45,933 nt of DNA from Bigelowiella natans CCMP2755. Lineage: Eukaryota; Cercozoa; Chlorarachniophyceae. This document shows positions 11,226-21,682 of this stretch, piece by piece. A model generated the notes under the pieces. It was not told the origin of the DNA. It saw nothing but the letters and a program-made list of their open reading frames with translations, and ran no database searches. The stretch lies in contig ADNK01003172.1 in assembly GCA_000320545.1 (NCBI GenBank), positions 1-45,933 of the forward strand. The letters run 5' to 3'. Made by a program: the position numbers and the translations under genes. Numbering within the stretch: the first letter of the stretch is position 1; every line of letters starts with the position of its first letter.

Positions 11226-11688
11226 GTTTATCTATCTCCTCTTTCTTCTTAGATTTAGCTCCTGAAGGCGCTGTGAGTTTCGGGGAGTACACCTTCATTA
11301 TGCCGGAGGGATACAAGCCGTACGTCCCCCCCAGCCCGGTTAGTTAACACAATAGGGGTTCGTGACGCTAGAGGGGAAAGGAGGGGGGGGGGGGGGGGGG
11401 GGGGGGGTAGATTCGACATGTAGTATCTATTGTCTTAAGTTTTTCCGTTTCGTTGACTTGAACGTCAATAAAACATATTTGCAGAAGAAAGTATCTTCCT
11501 GATTTGTATTCACTGCCACATATACCCTCGATGATGAACGTAATTTTGAGCTCGAGCTAACAGCGAGTTGAGTTTTACTGATGAATCACCAGGAGGAGGT
11601 GCTACCCCCTGACGAGTTGAGGTCTACTATCTTCGATGATCCCGACATGGATGAAGAGGATTATTTCCCGAAACAACCTAGAATCTAA
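9156..11688 (+). CDS. Orphan nine-exon protein with transit-peptide-like N-terminus (306 or 330 aa)
   Basis: Plus-strand exons are 9156 (or ATG 9228)-9436, 9653-9729, 9901-10001, 10116-10147, 10312-10359, 10492-10690, 11107-11179, 11253-11338 and 11593-11688. Every junction agrees in phase, which is hard to get by chance over eight introns. The N-terminus is rich in Ser/Arg/Ala (SSPAFIGTF, SSLYRRVSQGSRASSN), as in organelle-targeting peptides of algae. Next comes a helical segment (YGSKYAAVELVQEWM), a TCNKC pair and FWSSIPMEEHMDW. A very acidic DDDEEEDEGEE run follows. The C-terminal region contains SVDLRTGEEKMIFDMEGKPI and YTFIMPEGYKPYVPPS and ends acidic. I do not recognise a family. Start choice, the GTTCGA donor and the AATAG acceptor at 10491 are the weak points. 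Confidence 0.72.
10150..10272 (+). repeat. (CA)n, (TA)n and poly-C tracts inside an intron
   Basis: Within intron 4 of the nine-exon gene, a (CA)n tract at about 10153-10188 is followed by (TA)n at 10213-10245 and a C run near 10262-10272. The CA tract starts five bases after the donor. Confidence 0.9.
11383..11407 (+). repeat. Poly-G run of 25
   Basis: This is an uninterrupted run of 25 G in the last intron of the nine-exon gene, 45 nt downstream of its donor. Its length is prone to sequencing error. On RNA it could form a quadruplex. Confidence 0.85.
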
Positions 11689-12648
11689 GCGTTGAGATAA
11701 AAACAGCAGCAACTAGTGTGGTAGATATGTTGTAGATCTAGACACACTGATAACGACACGTTCATATATTCACGTTCAGAATTAGTGTATGGCCCGACAT
11801 TGCTGCCGTGCATTTACGTCGAATGCTATGATGAGATGGTGTTTGAGGTAGTAAACGATGGGCAATGAAGACTATGCTGATTGCAAGTGCATTGCATTGC
11901 GCACAATGGACACGTAATGCTAGACATACAGCAACACCTAGATGTGCGCACATGGAACTTGGAGATGAACAGGTGCATGGAGTCACAATCGCTCAACTTG
12001 CTTCGTGTCAATTCTCCATCTGGCAACTGCGCCAAAACCAAACAAGTTTGCATTGTCGCGCTCGGCAGTGGCTGCTCAAGACACATTTTCCTTTTGCATC
12101 ATCTGTCCACATTGCGAAGCAAAACTGGCCCACAAGTCAAAGAACTTTGGACTTTCTCGTGCATGTACTCGCCCCTTCATCACTACATCACACCAGCTAG
12201 CCAGCTCAGAAAAAATGAGCTCCCTTTTCACATGGTTTTGGATGGAAGGAAGGACACACAAGGAAAGAAAGAAAGAATCGAAATTCATCACTCTGTGCGC
12301 TTGCAATTGTCGCACTCTCAGCAGCATCAAACCAAACGTGTGAAGCAGCAATTGCAAGGAACAAGAAAGAAAGGAAACAGGAAGAAAGAAAGGAAGAAAG
12401 AAGGAAACGAAGAAAGAAAGGAAACGAAGAAAGAAAAAAGAGCTTTCATGATCGGAGCGGATGAAAGGATCATGTGGGACTCGCAAATTCACCCGTGTCC
12501 TCCCAATCAACTGGATCACCAAGAAAAATTGAGGGTGTGTTTCACATCCGCCCGCCCCGGCACTTGAAACAAGAAACGTGAAACATTGTGCGGTTGACAA
12601 CAGACACAGTGACATCATGTGCAGTGCACATGTCATGTTGCATGCCTG
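11689..12648. other. Gene-free stretch with GAAA-rich tract
   Basis: Long frames exist on both strands here (228 codons plus, 186 codons minus). They come from a purine-rich GAAAG/GGAAA tract near 12262-12445 and have no domain or splice support. The rest is CA/TG-rich DNA like other intergenic stretches. Confidence 0.5.
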
Positions 12649-12875
12649 TCTCGACCTTCAGGAAGCCGTGGACAACCACAAGGAACAAAAGACTCTCGGC
12701 GAGTTCATGAAATTCTGCAGTAAGTACCTCGAGGGGGCTGGTGGTCAACTCGTGGACCAGAAGTTCCTTCCTCGCATCGTGGAGGGTGAAGTGCGAGTTC
12801 TCATGATTGGGGAAACCCCAGTTGAGCTCATCCACAAAAAGCCTGTGGGCGGTGGTATCTCTGCTACTACAGACT
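12649..12875 (+). pseudogene. 5'-truncated, frameshifted copy of the ATP-grasp central domain
   Basis: From LDLQEAVDNHKEQ to HKKPVGGGISAT this frame matches the intact copy at 13987-14211 in roughly four of five residues, and long nucleotide runs are identical. Homology starts abruptly inside what is coding sequence in the other copy, without the N-terminal half. A 7-nt insertion (ACAGACT, 12869-12875) relative to the other copy then shifts the frame. The inserted segment creates CTACTACAG, which resembles a splice acceptor, so the downstream part may still be used as an exon. I infer a tandem duplication followed by 5' loss. Confidence 0.7.
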
Positions 12876-13331
12876 ATGGGCTCCGGCGCGCGCTACGTGA
12901 CATATCCTCCCAATGACGCTAAATTCGAGCTTCTGATGTCGACCTTTATGGCGGATCTTCCTAAGCTGATGGACGCTCTTGGGTTGACCGGGAAGCCTCT
13001 ACCTCTCATTTGGACTGCTGACTTCATTCTCGGCCCTAAGAAGGACGGCAAGGACACCTACTTCGTTGGGGAGTTCAACTGCTCGTGCGTTGGCATCATC
13101 AAGCAGCTCTCACGTGCTGTCGAGGTTGGCATGGCAGCTGTCAAGAACTGCGGGGGCGAGCCTCTCGCAATCCTCAAGGAGCAGCCCAAGCAACCTTTTG
13201 GAAAGATTCCCATCATCCAATGTAAAGGGGGCGTAGACAAGGCGAGGAACGGTCACCGTCCTGACACTATCCCCATTTGCAATGCACTCATCCAACTGGT
13301 AGTATCGAACATGTACGACATCATGTGCACA

Positions 13332-13375
<44 letters not shown>

Positions 13376-13453
13376 ACATGTACATGTGTATACATGTATG
13401 TACACACATGTAAATACACATACATAATTATGTCCTGCGTATGCATGCTTGCA

Positions 13454-13496
<43 letters not shown>

Positions 13497-14486
13497 ATAC
13501 GCTATGCTAACCACTTTCTTATTTTCCTTCCTACTACCTCCCAGGGATGGTATTCCGAGCCCATCTTCTACACCGATAAGGATGAGGCTAAGATTCGCAA
13601 GTACCTTGAAGAAAGCGATGGCTACATTTGCCGCGTCAACCCCGGCAAGTACGACGGTGTCACGCAGAGCAAGCTCGACAGACTTCTCAACGACATGGTA
13701 AAAGCTGGTAAAAAGGGAATGTTCTCTGCTGAGGCCATGCAGAAGATGGGCGCCAAGGATGCGCTTGTCAAGATCAAGAATCTTGAATGCGGACTTTCCT
13801 GCACCGCCGCTTACTACGACATGAAGGAGTTGAAAGCCGGATTCCCTAAAACCATGGCTTCGGGTGATACGCGTGTCCTCAAGCAAAACCGTGGATCTCA
13901 AGGAGAAGGTATCTGGGTATGCAAGCTCGCCGAGGGAGAGGAGAAGAAGATCACGGACGGTGTCTGTCCTGATGACACACTGCTGGATCTTCAGGAGGCC
14001 TTCGATAATCACAAAGAGCAGCAAACCCTTGGTGACTTCATGAAGTTCTGCAAGAAGTATCTTGATGGTGAGAATGGACAGCTTGTGGACCAGAAGTTCC
14101 TTCCTCGCATTGTGGAGGGTGAGGTGCGAGTCTTCATGATTGGGAGCCAGCCCATGGAGCTCATCCACAAGAAGCCAGCTGAAGGCGGGATCTCTGCGAC
14201 AATGTCATCTGGCGCTAAGTACGTCAAGTATCTGCCAGATGACGCGAAGTTTGCTCTTCTGATGAGCAAGTTCAAGGCTGATCTCCCCAACTTGATGAAA
14301 TCGCTTGACCTCGAGGGACAGCCTCTGCCTCCCATTTGGACTGCAGACTTCATCCTAGGCCCTAAGACCGCTGATGGGCAGGACACCTTCTTCGTTGGGG
14401 AGTTCAACTGCTCGTGTGTGGGAATCAGGAAGCAGCTCGATAAGGCTGTGGGTGTGGCTGAGGCAGTTATTGAGACGTGCTCGTAA
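12876..14486 (+). CDS. ATP-grasp (Cj0069-like) protein, C-terminal part of repeat 1 fused to complete repeat 2
   Basis: Exon 12876-13298 (MGSGARYV ...) joins exon 13545-14486 across a 246-nt intron in phase 0, giving about 454 aa if the ATG at 12876 is used. The first exon finishes repeat 1 (IWTADFILG, then VGEFNCSC). It then encodes the N-terminus of repeat 2 (GGVDKARNGHRPDTIPICNA), which continues after the intron with GWYSEPIFYTD. Repeat 2 has the ATP-grasp signatures RVLKQNRGSQGEGIW (nucleotide-binding Lys/Gly loop) and DTFFVGEFNCSC (metal-binding Glu and Asn). I recognise the family as the Cj0069-like/DUF6815 ATP-grasp group, substrate unknown. Such enzymes ligate a carboxylate to an amine or thiol with ATP. 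True start and transcript structure are uncertain because upstream repeat 1 is broken. Confidence 0.72.
13334..13495 (+). repeat. (TC)n and (GT)n tracts in the ATP-grasp intron
   Basis: A (TC)n tract lies at about 13334-13370 and a (GT)n tract at about 13458-13495. Both are inside the intron 13299-13544 and are separated by TACATG-type words. Confidence 0.9.
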
Positions 14487-15427
14487 GATGCGTTGTGCTT
14501 TCAGCATTTTAGACATCCGCAATGATGTTCCCCCCATTAGTAAATTGTTTGAATTTGAAGTTGGGGTTGCTACTACCCTCGCCTGCTTTGCCCAAGAGTA
14601 GAATCTTTCTCATGAACCTCGAGATTCATTTGCAACATACTTTTACATGACGCCATTTAATCATTTCCTCACTGCGTTGTTTCGGCGAATTTGATGTCGA
14701 ACATCCTGCATCCAATCTTGTCCTTCTTCATTCTGTTTGTGAAGTAGTTACTGCTAATGCCTAGCTCTGATCCTGATCATTCGTGAACACAATTTGTGCA
14801 CGTAGCGCAGGGCAGGTGCATCGTAGTTAGTGCAGCGCATGACAGCCATCCGACCTCCCTCATTTTGCACACACGTGCACCTCATGGGTGTCGTGGCATC
14901 GCAGAGCTCATCGTATCGTGTGTGTCTGACACAATTGGAAAAACTAGGAATCGACTATGCTGCCAGGCTAGTAGGTGTGCACGACCTCAGAGCACCCATA
15001 TCTAGATAATATGATTTTGACCACACATGCATGTGATGGACGTGCATGTGGCAGCCGCTATTTTGGGTTTTGATCGAATGCTGGCATGTTACATATGATG
15101 TGCACAAACCCGCATACAAGCTAACAAAGCTTTCATGCAAGATTCGCAATTGCATGAAAGTGCAACAGGAAAAATCTGACGCAGCTCGCGCGATGCTCGG
15201 TTGTCATTCAAACTGTTTCTCAGTGATGCGGTGCTTCGCTTGCGCATCACTTACGATGTTGTTATTATTCGCACATCAGCAGTACGCTCTCAATGTATGG
15301 CTATGTCTGGATGTTACATTATAACGTTGAGCGAGAGGCGCATAATTATTGTTATGCTGTCAGCATGCAATGAGTTTCGCGCTCGCAATACGGTGCTACT
15401 ACTAGCATATGCATAACTTTGCAGCCA
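14487..15427. other. Gene-free stretch between convergent genes
   Basis: This lies between the plus-strand ATP-grasp stop and the minus-strand SFT2 stop. It contains CA/TG-rich DNA with many short palindromes (CATGCATG, GCGCGA) and no supported exon. Confidence 0.5.
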
Positions 15428-15653
15428 TCAAAAAAGCCCGGAACAGCAGCAAGCGCAGCAATTCTTCACGAAACCCTTCAGAATGTCACGCCCATACGGG
15501 ATGTACGTTGCCGAATACCAAACCAGTGCGCAGAACTGTATGATACATAGTATCAGTGAAATGCACAACACATTGCCAACACTACAGCAAGCAGCACAAT
15601 GGATAAAATGTCACAGATGAACAAAAACTAATACACACACACACATAAATACA

Positions 15654-15736
<83 letters not shown>

Positions 15737-15861
15737 TTGTTAACAAATATATCTATGATATAACACCTGAAAACTTATCAAAGGGAGCACAAAATAGCCT
15801 GGCACCTTTCGAAATACTGCGACAACGGTAACTATCATAGAGCCCAGATATACCTGAAAAA

Positions 15862-15908
<47 letters not shown>

Positions 15909-17579
15909 ACACATATTGTATCTATGCACAAACACATAAATGTGAATACTTGTATGCAGCGGCAATGTACAGCAGCATATCACCCCCACACATTCTACAA
16001 CTACTACTACTACTGCTACTACTACTACTACCAAAGTTGCACTCCGCCGCTCTGGATCGAACATCTTCTTCAACTGGTTGCAGGGCCCCATTAGAAACAT
16101 CAGGCTAGAGGAAAGAGGGAAGTAGAGAGGAGAGAATATGACGGTGTGATAATGATGATGATGAAGATGAAGAAAAAGAAGCAACAGTATCATTACCTCA
16201 CAAAAATATTTTAGTTTAAACTATAAATATATACATCCAAGATAAATGTATGCTTGTGTGCACGAGGCACGCGCACATGATATGCACACGCGCAAACCTG
16301 CAGATGCTGAGAAGATTTCCGAGGGTGTACGTCATTGCAAACTTCGCGGGTCTATACATGATTTGGGCCAGGGAAAAAGTCGATAAGACTTGACCGACAA
16401 CAGAGCGACAACGGAGAGGGAAAGAGAGAGAGTCAGAAACGCAACCGCGATAACGATGACAATGGTGATGGCGAGAGGAATGAGACTAGATCAATTTCAA
16501 CACAGTGCTAGCAGCATCAACCTTTCACTTTCTGCGCACAGCTGTACGTTTAATTTAATGCCAAATATGTTGGGGGAGGGGGGGGGCGGGGAGTATCTAT
16601 ATTATTTACATGAAATTAAGCAGCCAAAACCGAAGAAGATGCCGAATCCCCATAGGCGCTGTTCCCACGTGAGAGGGGGTATACAGCCGCACGATGTCTT
16701 AAAATTATATCATGAAAAAAGGTTAGGTCCTCATCCGTAAGCAGGTCTCCCCTTTCCTCCCCGCCTCTTGTTTTGAGTTGTCTAATATGTCATATGTCAT
16801 TTTCGTACAATGTACTCCAGTGTCGTCTGCGGTCTCTTCTCTTCTTCGATACCCATCACCGATTTGACCTGCCATGCACGCAGCGGGATGTTGCTACTTC
16901 TACTATTTTCATAATGTGAAATATGCGCTTGCACCACACACGCCAGTATCAAACATATATAAAGCTAGATATATGTGCACGTACGTGTGTGTTTATAGTT
17001 GAACACACACACACGCACACGCACGCACAATACACAAATAATTGTATATATATGTGTATATAATTGAATATGTGTGTGTGTATCAAAAAATGTATATTGT
17101 CTTATATACACCCAAGCTTTCATCAATGTTACAAACATGATAATCTGCACATGCTGCTTTCTGGTTAGCATTCAGATGATCTACCCTTCCCATCATGTTT
17201 GAAAGTATGTTGCTTTCGTCGTCTACGTCATCGTTCATCTGGAATGAATGAAAGAGTTAAGCGTGTGAGGATGTAACTCGCGTCTTCTCACGTTCTCTCA
17301 TTAATTTTTAGGGAGATGAAAAACAGAAAGAATCAAAGGAAGGAGGCTGAGCTATTCAATGTCACCCATAGGCCACCTTCTCTTAATCCTTCCGTCATAA
17401 TTAGACAGGGAGAAAGAGATCGAAACCCTCCTTAAGAAGAAAGAATCATCCATCGATATCTCTCATCACACCTGAATATCAGCGACTTCGATATCAGAAT
17501 CCTTAACCGGTTCATAGGCTGGCTCATCGCTATCCGAGAAACCCAAGGCGGAGCGGACGCCATTAGCGAAAGCAAGCAT
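15428..17579 (-). CDS. SFT2: SFT2-family Golgi transport protein, seven exons, about 202 aa
   Basis: Minus-strand exons are 17579-17472, 17238-17185, 16697-16610, 16388-16298, 16104-16032, 15853-15767 and 15535-15428, all in phase. The SFT2 hallmark is clear: TYTLGNLLSICSLMFLMGP followed by NQLKKMFDPERRSAT, then a C-terminal WYSATYIPYGRDILK and a Cys-rich end (NCCACCCSGLF). Four hydrophobic segments fit the four-span topology, with an acidic N-terminus. Human SFT2D proteins are about 160 aa, so this one has a longer N-terminus. It is a Golgi/endosome membrane protein acting in retrograde vesicle fusion. An in-phase upstream exon beginning MDAPEKPTLATTT (17839-17772) could extend the N-terminus. 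The acceptor at 16389 (TCAAG) lacks a long pyrimidine tract. Confidence 0.88.
15657..15913 (-). repeat. (AT)n, (GT)n and (CA)n tracts in and around SFT2 exon 6
   Basis: (AT)n at about 15657-15699 and (GT)n at about 15704-15735 lie in the last intron. (CA)n at about 15867-15913 lies in the preceding intron and stops 14 nt before the acceptor of the 87-nt exon. Confidence 0.9.
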
Positions 17580-18182
17580 GTCCCGTCTTCTCGTCGGTAG
17601 TCGGCGTTGTGCCTAATACTTAGACACAAATATTACGAAGTTTTATGGTAGTCACGTTTACGATATCCACTACGTATCCATTCAAAATATAGCGTACTGT
17701 TCAACAGGTTGCAGACATCATACCCCATAAACATCTAAAAAGAACCTTCCGTTTCTCTCTTCCCATCTACGAGAGCAAAACGAAGGCCAAACCGGCTACG
17801 AGTTGTTGTTGCGAGTGTTGGCTTTTCTGGGGCGTCCATGAGATTCCGGAGACTCACGTCATCACCGTCATTCAACAGTACGTCATAATTTTGAGGTTGT
17901 CGTAGATATGAAATTTAATGTTATTTTACTGAAAATGGAGCTTCACTTCTCGGTTCAAAACAGCATCTGCATTCGTGAGCGAGAGACGGAGAGGGGAAAG
18001 AGGAGCTGACAGACGAAGCACACCCATACGAGTGAGCAGCTAATCACACTTGGAAGATTCTAATCTTACCTCTTCCGCTGTTCCAAATCCCTGCTTCAGC
18101 CGTGCCCTTCACTTCCGAGAAGAGCTTTGCTGATCATTTTCCCTGCCTCAATTGCAACTTTGTGTTCAATATATGTGTTAAG
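17580..18182. other. Divergent region between SFT2 and the WW gene
   Basis: The two genes point away from each other here. The region includes the possible upstream SFT2 exon (17839-17772, minus) and an in-frame upstream ATG for the WW gene at 18102. No other coding signal was found. Confidence 0.4.
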
Positions 18183-19208
18183 ATGGCAACTGTGGTGGTT
18201 GGCGGAATAGCCGCTGTGGCTGCGGCGTTCGGGTATTACTTTTACAGAGGAAGGGCAAGGAAGGATCCGCTTCAAGGCGGTTTAATTGGAGAAGATCAAG
18301 CAGGAGCTCCAAATGGCGAGGGCGATCCTCAAGATGGCGCGGCAGACGTGAATGGAAGGGCAGGAATGGCAGAAAATGGGTCAATTTTGCTAATGCATAA
18401 TAATTGGATCGGAACTCTCACGCAACTTACCATATTCAACCAAAACTATTGTTGATGTTTATCTTCCTCTGAAGAGACGATGACCCTCCCACGCGACCCT
18501 GCAACGCCCCCCCCTCCCCCAATTCTCTTCCGCATCTGTTTCCATTGCCTTCGTTGCAGTGTACTGAAATGTGTGGTCCTCCAGAAAGCGGGACGAAGGA
18601 GTTGGGTCGGGAGAGGCAGTAGAGGTAAATATGGAAAACAAGGGCAATCAACAACAGCAGGTAAGATTATGCTAATAAACACTCACACTTCTAGGCACCC
18701 GATGAAGACAAATTTGCACTGATTTTATTTTTATAGGGAGATGGTGGTCACCTTCCGGAAGGGTGGTCGAAACACACGCATCCAGAAACGGGGAAAATGT
18801 ATTATTACCATCAGGTAGTGATACAACGACACGGCCACAATCAATCAATCACTTTATGCTCGATTTTGCAGGCATCAGGACAATCATCATGGAGCTTTCC
18901 CAAGGATCAAGAGAAAGTTTGTTCCTAATCCTCATTTTCAGTTGCAGGGAGAAGTATTTGGCTTATAAAAGTTGATATTTGCTTGCAAAGGAAACAGAGC
19001 TGCCGGCTGGGTGGACGAAGCACTACGACGCTGAAGGAACCCCGTAACTGAGCATGATACACATCTATGCTAATCATGATAATGTTTTAACTATTGAGTT
19101 ATCTCCTTACAACTGTGTTTGTTTTCTATCTGTATATTTTTTCTGTTTAGATATTACTACAATAGTACAACCGGAGAGTCAGAGTGGGAGATACCTTCCT
19201 TCGGATAA
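18183..19208 (+). CDS. Membrane-anchored protein with two WW domains, six exons, 168 aa
   Basis: Exons are 18183-18379, 18585-18660, 18737-18814, 18872-18916, 18991-19043 and 19151-19208, all in phase. The N-terminus has a hydrophobic segment (VVVGGIAAVAAAFGYYFY) at residues 4-21 followed by Arg/Lys. This suggests a signal anchor with the rest cytosolic. A Gly/Asp/Glu-rich linker follows. WW domain 1 (LPEGWSKHTHPETGKMYYYH ... SSWSFP) and WW domain 2 (LPAGWTKHYDAEGTPYYYN ... SEWEIP) both keep the two Trp and the aromatic block. WW domains bind proline-rich ligands. Each domain is split by an intron at the same kind of position, between the YYY block and the second Trp in the first, and before YYY in the second. 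The first donor (GTCAAT) is weak. An upstream in-frame ATG at 18102 would add 27 residues. Confidence 0.82.
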
Positions 19209-19843
19209 GACAATCTATTGAACCGATCAAGTTCCAGCCTTGTTAGCGATATTCAAAGTTACGAAAAAAATTGTAATTACCAGCAGATGATATGGACAAA
19301 ATTCTTGTTTTAGTGTTGTCTCCAGGTGACTTTTGGGTCGAATGTGCAATGTACGTGATAGATGAACATTTCACCATTAAACACTAGAATAGACTAATGT
19401 GCATGAGCAGCAATATTACAACAGCATCTTTTGAAATGGCTGTCCCGTTCGCGCCTTAACTAGTTAACAATGTGAGCACCACTGTGCTGACACTAGCTAG
19501 CTAGCGTGATGACGCTTTTGTTGGTGCTTGCGCCATAACGAGCACGACTGACAAGTGCAGCTCTGGTGTTCGATTGTGATGCGCAAGCTATCGGCAGCTG
19601 GGGGAAGGTATTGCAGCCACCAAGTATAGGAAGTACCATGCACACATGGATGGATTTTGGAAAACTGTCGCAATAGCAGAATAAATTGTGAAAAATGATA
19701 AGGAGCAACATGCATGTAAGTACATCTAGACATGAACCCTGAAGGCGTGCATGCATGCGACGCAGTTGCTGTGCTCCCAGTGAATCAGCATCAATTTTCA
19801 TCTGAGTGTGTGATTTCAGGGCTAGGATCCAACAACGATCTTA
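19209..19843. other. Gene-free stretch between convergent genes
   Basis: This is CA/TG-rich DNA with a CTAGCTAGCTAG palindrome near 19494-19505. No coding signal beyond chance frames. Confidence 0.5.
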
Positions 19844-21682
19844 TTACTCTTCGGAATCTTTAACTTCTGCCAATTTAAAACCACACTTTAGAAGATCCCA
19901 GTGAAAGATGTTGCCGTCTAATCCTGCTGTTGCAAACGATGAAGCGAATCCATCTTCGTTATAGAATGGGATGGTCTCCCTTTGCGTGCCAAAAAAATCA
20001 TGTTAGTAAGTTCTGAATGTAATTTTCAAAATGCGAGGCACACATTATCTGATTCTGGTGTAATGTTGCCAGCTGGGGAGATGTTGCGGTCTTTTCGGCG
20101 CGTACAGAAACCCCTAATTTGTAAAATTTCTTCCTGTCAAATTCTAAAAATTGATTGCCTCTTGACATTTGATTTAAGAGCTACTTTCGAACATGTTCCT
20201 GCTGGCAGAGAATTTTCCTTTACTTCTAGGAGACTTCGCGCCCTTCTTCTTGTCCACTTTACCTTTCAACTCCCTGTAAGACGATTGTGGAGTCAAAGTT
20301 ATAGATACTTTTCTGCCTCGGATGAAAATCAAATTGGAGAATAATTGGAGCAAAGAAAAAAAATTTTGCACGTTAAAAAAGTTTTGGTGTACCATTCGGG
20401 CTCAGCCCCATAGGAATCTGATGCCACGAAAATGTACGGAGCTGCATCAAATCCGGATGCTACAACGCATTTGTTGGATAAGAATTCAACCGACAAAAAC
20501 GGGAGCGCATTATGGCGGATTGTTGTCACTTCCGGGGGGCCATCACTTGTAATTTGAACGAAATGAATCGTCGATCCTTGGCCTAAATTTATCGATTGAA
20601 CCACGTATAACCATATTTCAGTCTAGATTTTGCTTTAAGGGTTCTAGATATTTTCTTTCTCAGCTTTGCAAACGCGATAAATTATAATCAGGATCTTAAC
20701 CGGTAAAGGCGAGGCGGAAGGCACTGGGTGACCAAGCCACATCATGCACCCATGCTTTTGAGACGCTGAACTCGGCCAGGATCTCACCAAAGACGTGTTG
20801 GTTTTTGAATACCGCCCCAAATCCATGTTCGTCATCCCTTGGAAAAAATGTGCGTGCATTAGAATGGATGAACGAATTAAAATTCGCCAGATCAATTCAA
20901 GTTTATCCTACTCCGAATCTCTTTCAGGGTCAAAAGCAGAAATTATTCTGCATCGGTAATCCGTGCTTCCAGTTACGATGAACTGTAACGGGTATACGTG
21001 AATACAAGTATGTTTTTCAATTGAGATGTTTTCATTCAAGCTCTACCTTGTTATTCGGACACCATGCCACTGAGAGGACAGTACTTTTATGTTTCTTTGT
21101 AGGTTTACTAGGCCACCATTTATGTTTCTCCTCATAATGGCAAATGGCTACAATTTTTGCGGAGCTTGCAACAGCAAATTTGTTCCCTGAGTTAATTTGA
21201 AAATTAGTTCAAACCTCTTAATACATAATGATGGATTTTCATCAACCTTCAGGAGACCACCGGCACATAGTTGCGGCTCGATTAACACGAAGAAGCACAA
21301 GACTTGGCTCCCAAACATCCTCCTTTTCTTTGAAACTCCAAACATACGCATTTCGATCATGTGCGCAGGTAAGAAGAAAACCTGTCTCATTGCACCAATC
21401 GATACTCGACACGACCCCGGTATGCTTTGTTAATCATTTTTTGAAATTTATCAAAGAGATTTTTCATAAGTGAGGCAATACCGGTATCAGAACATCAGAA
21501 CAAGGAATCGTTGATTCATCGACCTCAGTCAAAATGTAGGTTGGCGTTGGTTCCCACTTCTTACAATCTTTCTTTGAATTAGTCTTGTAAATGTGCACTT
21601 CCTCATTGTTCGGGGAAAGCGCAACCATAGAAAAATCCTTGTTGAAGGCAAAGCATGTGATGCCGCTGATGGCTCGTTTCAT
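19844..21682 (-). CDS. ARPC1: Arp2/3 complex subunit 1 (ARPC1), WD40, nine exons, 389 aa
   Basis: Minus-strand exons are 21682-21524, 21424-21247, 21186-21047, 20982-20912, 20837-20701, 20582-20393, 20273-20185, 20113-20044 and 19979-19844, all in phase. The predicted protein follows ARPC1 along its whole length: [10 protein letters not shown] ... [89 protein letters not shown] and a final [11 protein letters not shown]. It forms the seven-bladed propeller subunit of the Arp2/3 actin nucleator. The usual insert before the last blade is present but rich in Lys ([18 protein letters not shown]). The last intron has an ideal TTACTAAC branch site. Length matches the family (about 370-380 aa). Confidence 0.93.

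Noticed and set aside
11881-12567. 228-codon plus-strand open frame
   Set aside because: Composition follows the underlying GAAA-rich tract and CA/TG DNA. No domain, no splice structure, and an equally long frame exists on the opposite strand.
12076-12636. 186-codon minus-strand open frame
   Set aside because: Mirror image of the purine tract (Phe/Leu/Ser run). No family features.
15753-16193. 146-codon minus-strand frame running through repeats
   Set aside because: It is SFT2 exon 5 read through its flanking introns with Val/Cys repeats. Replaced by the spliced SFT2 model.
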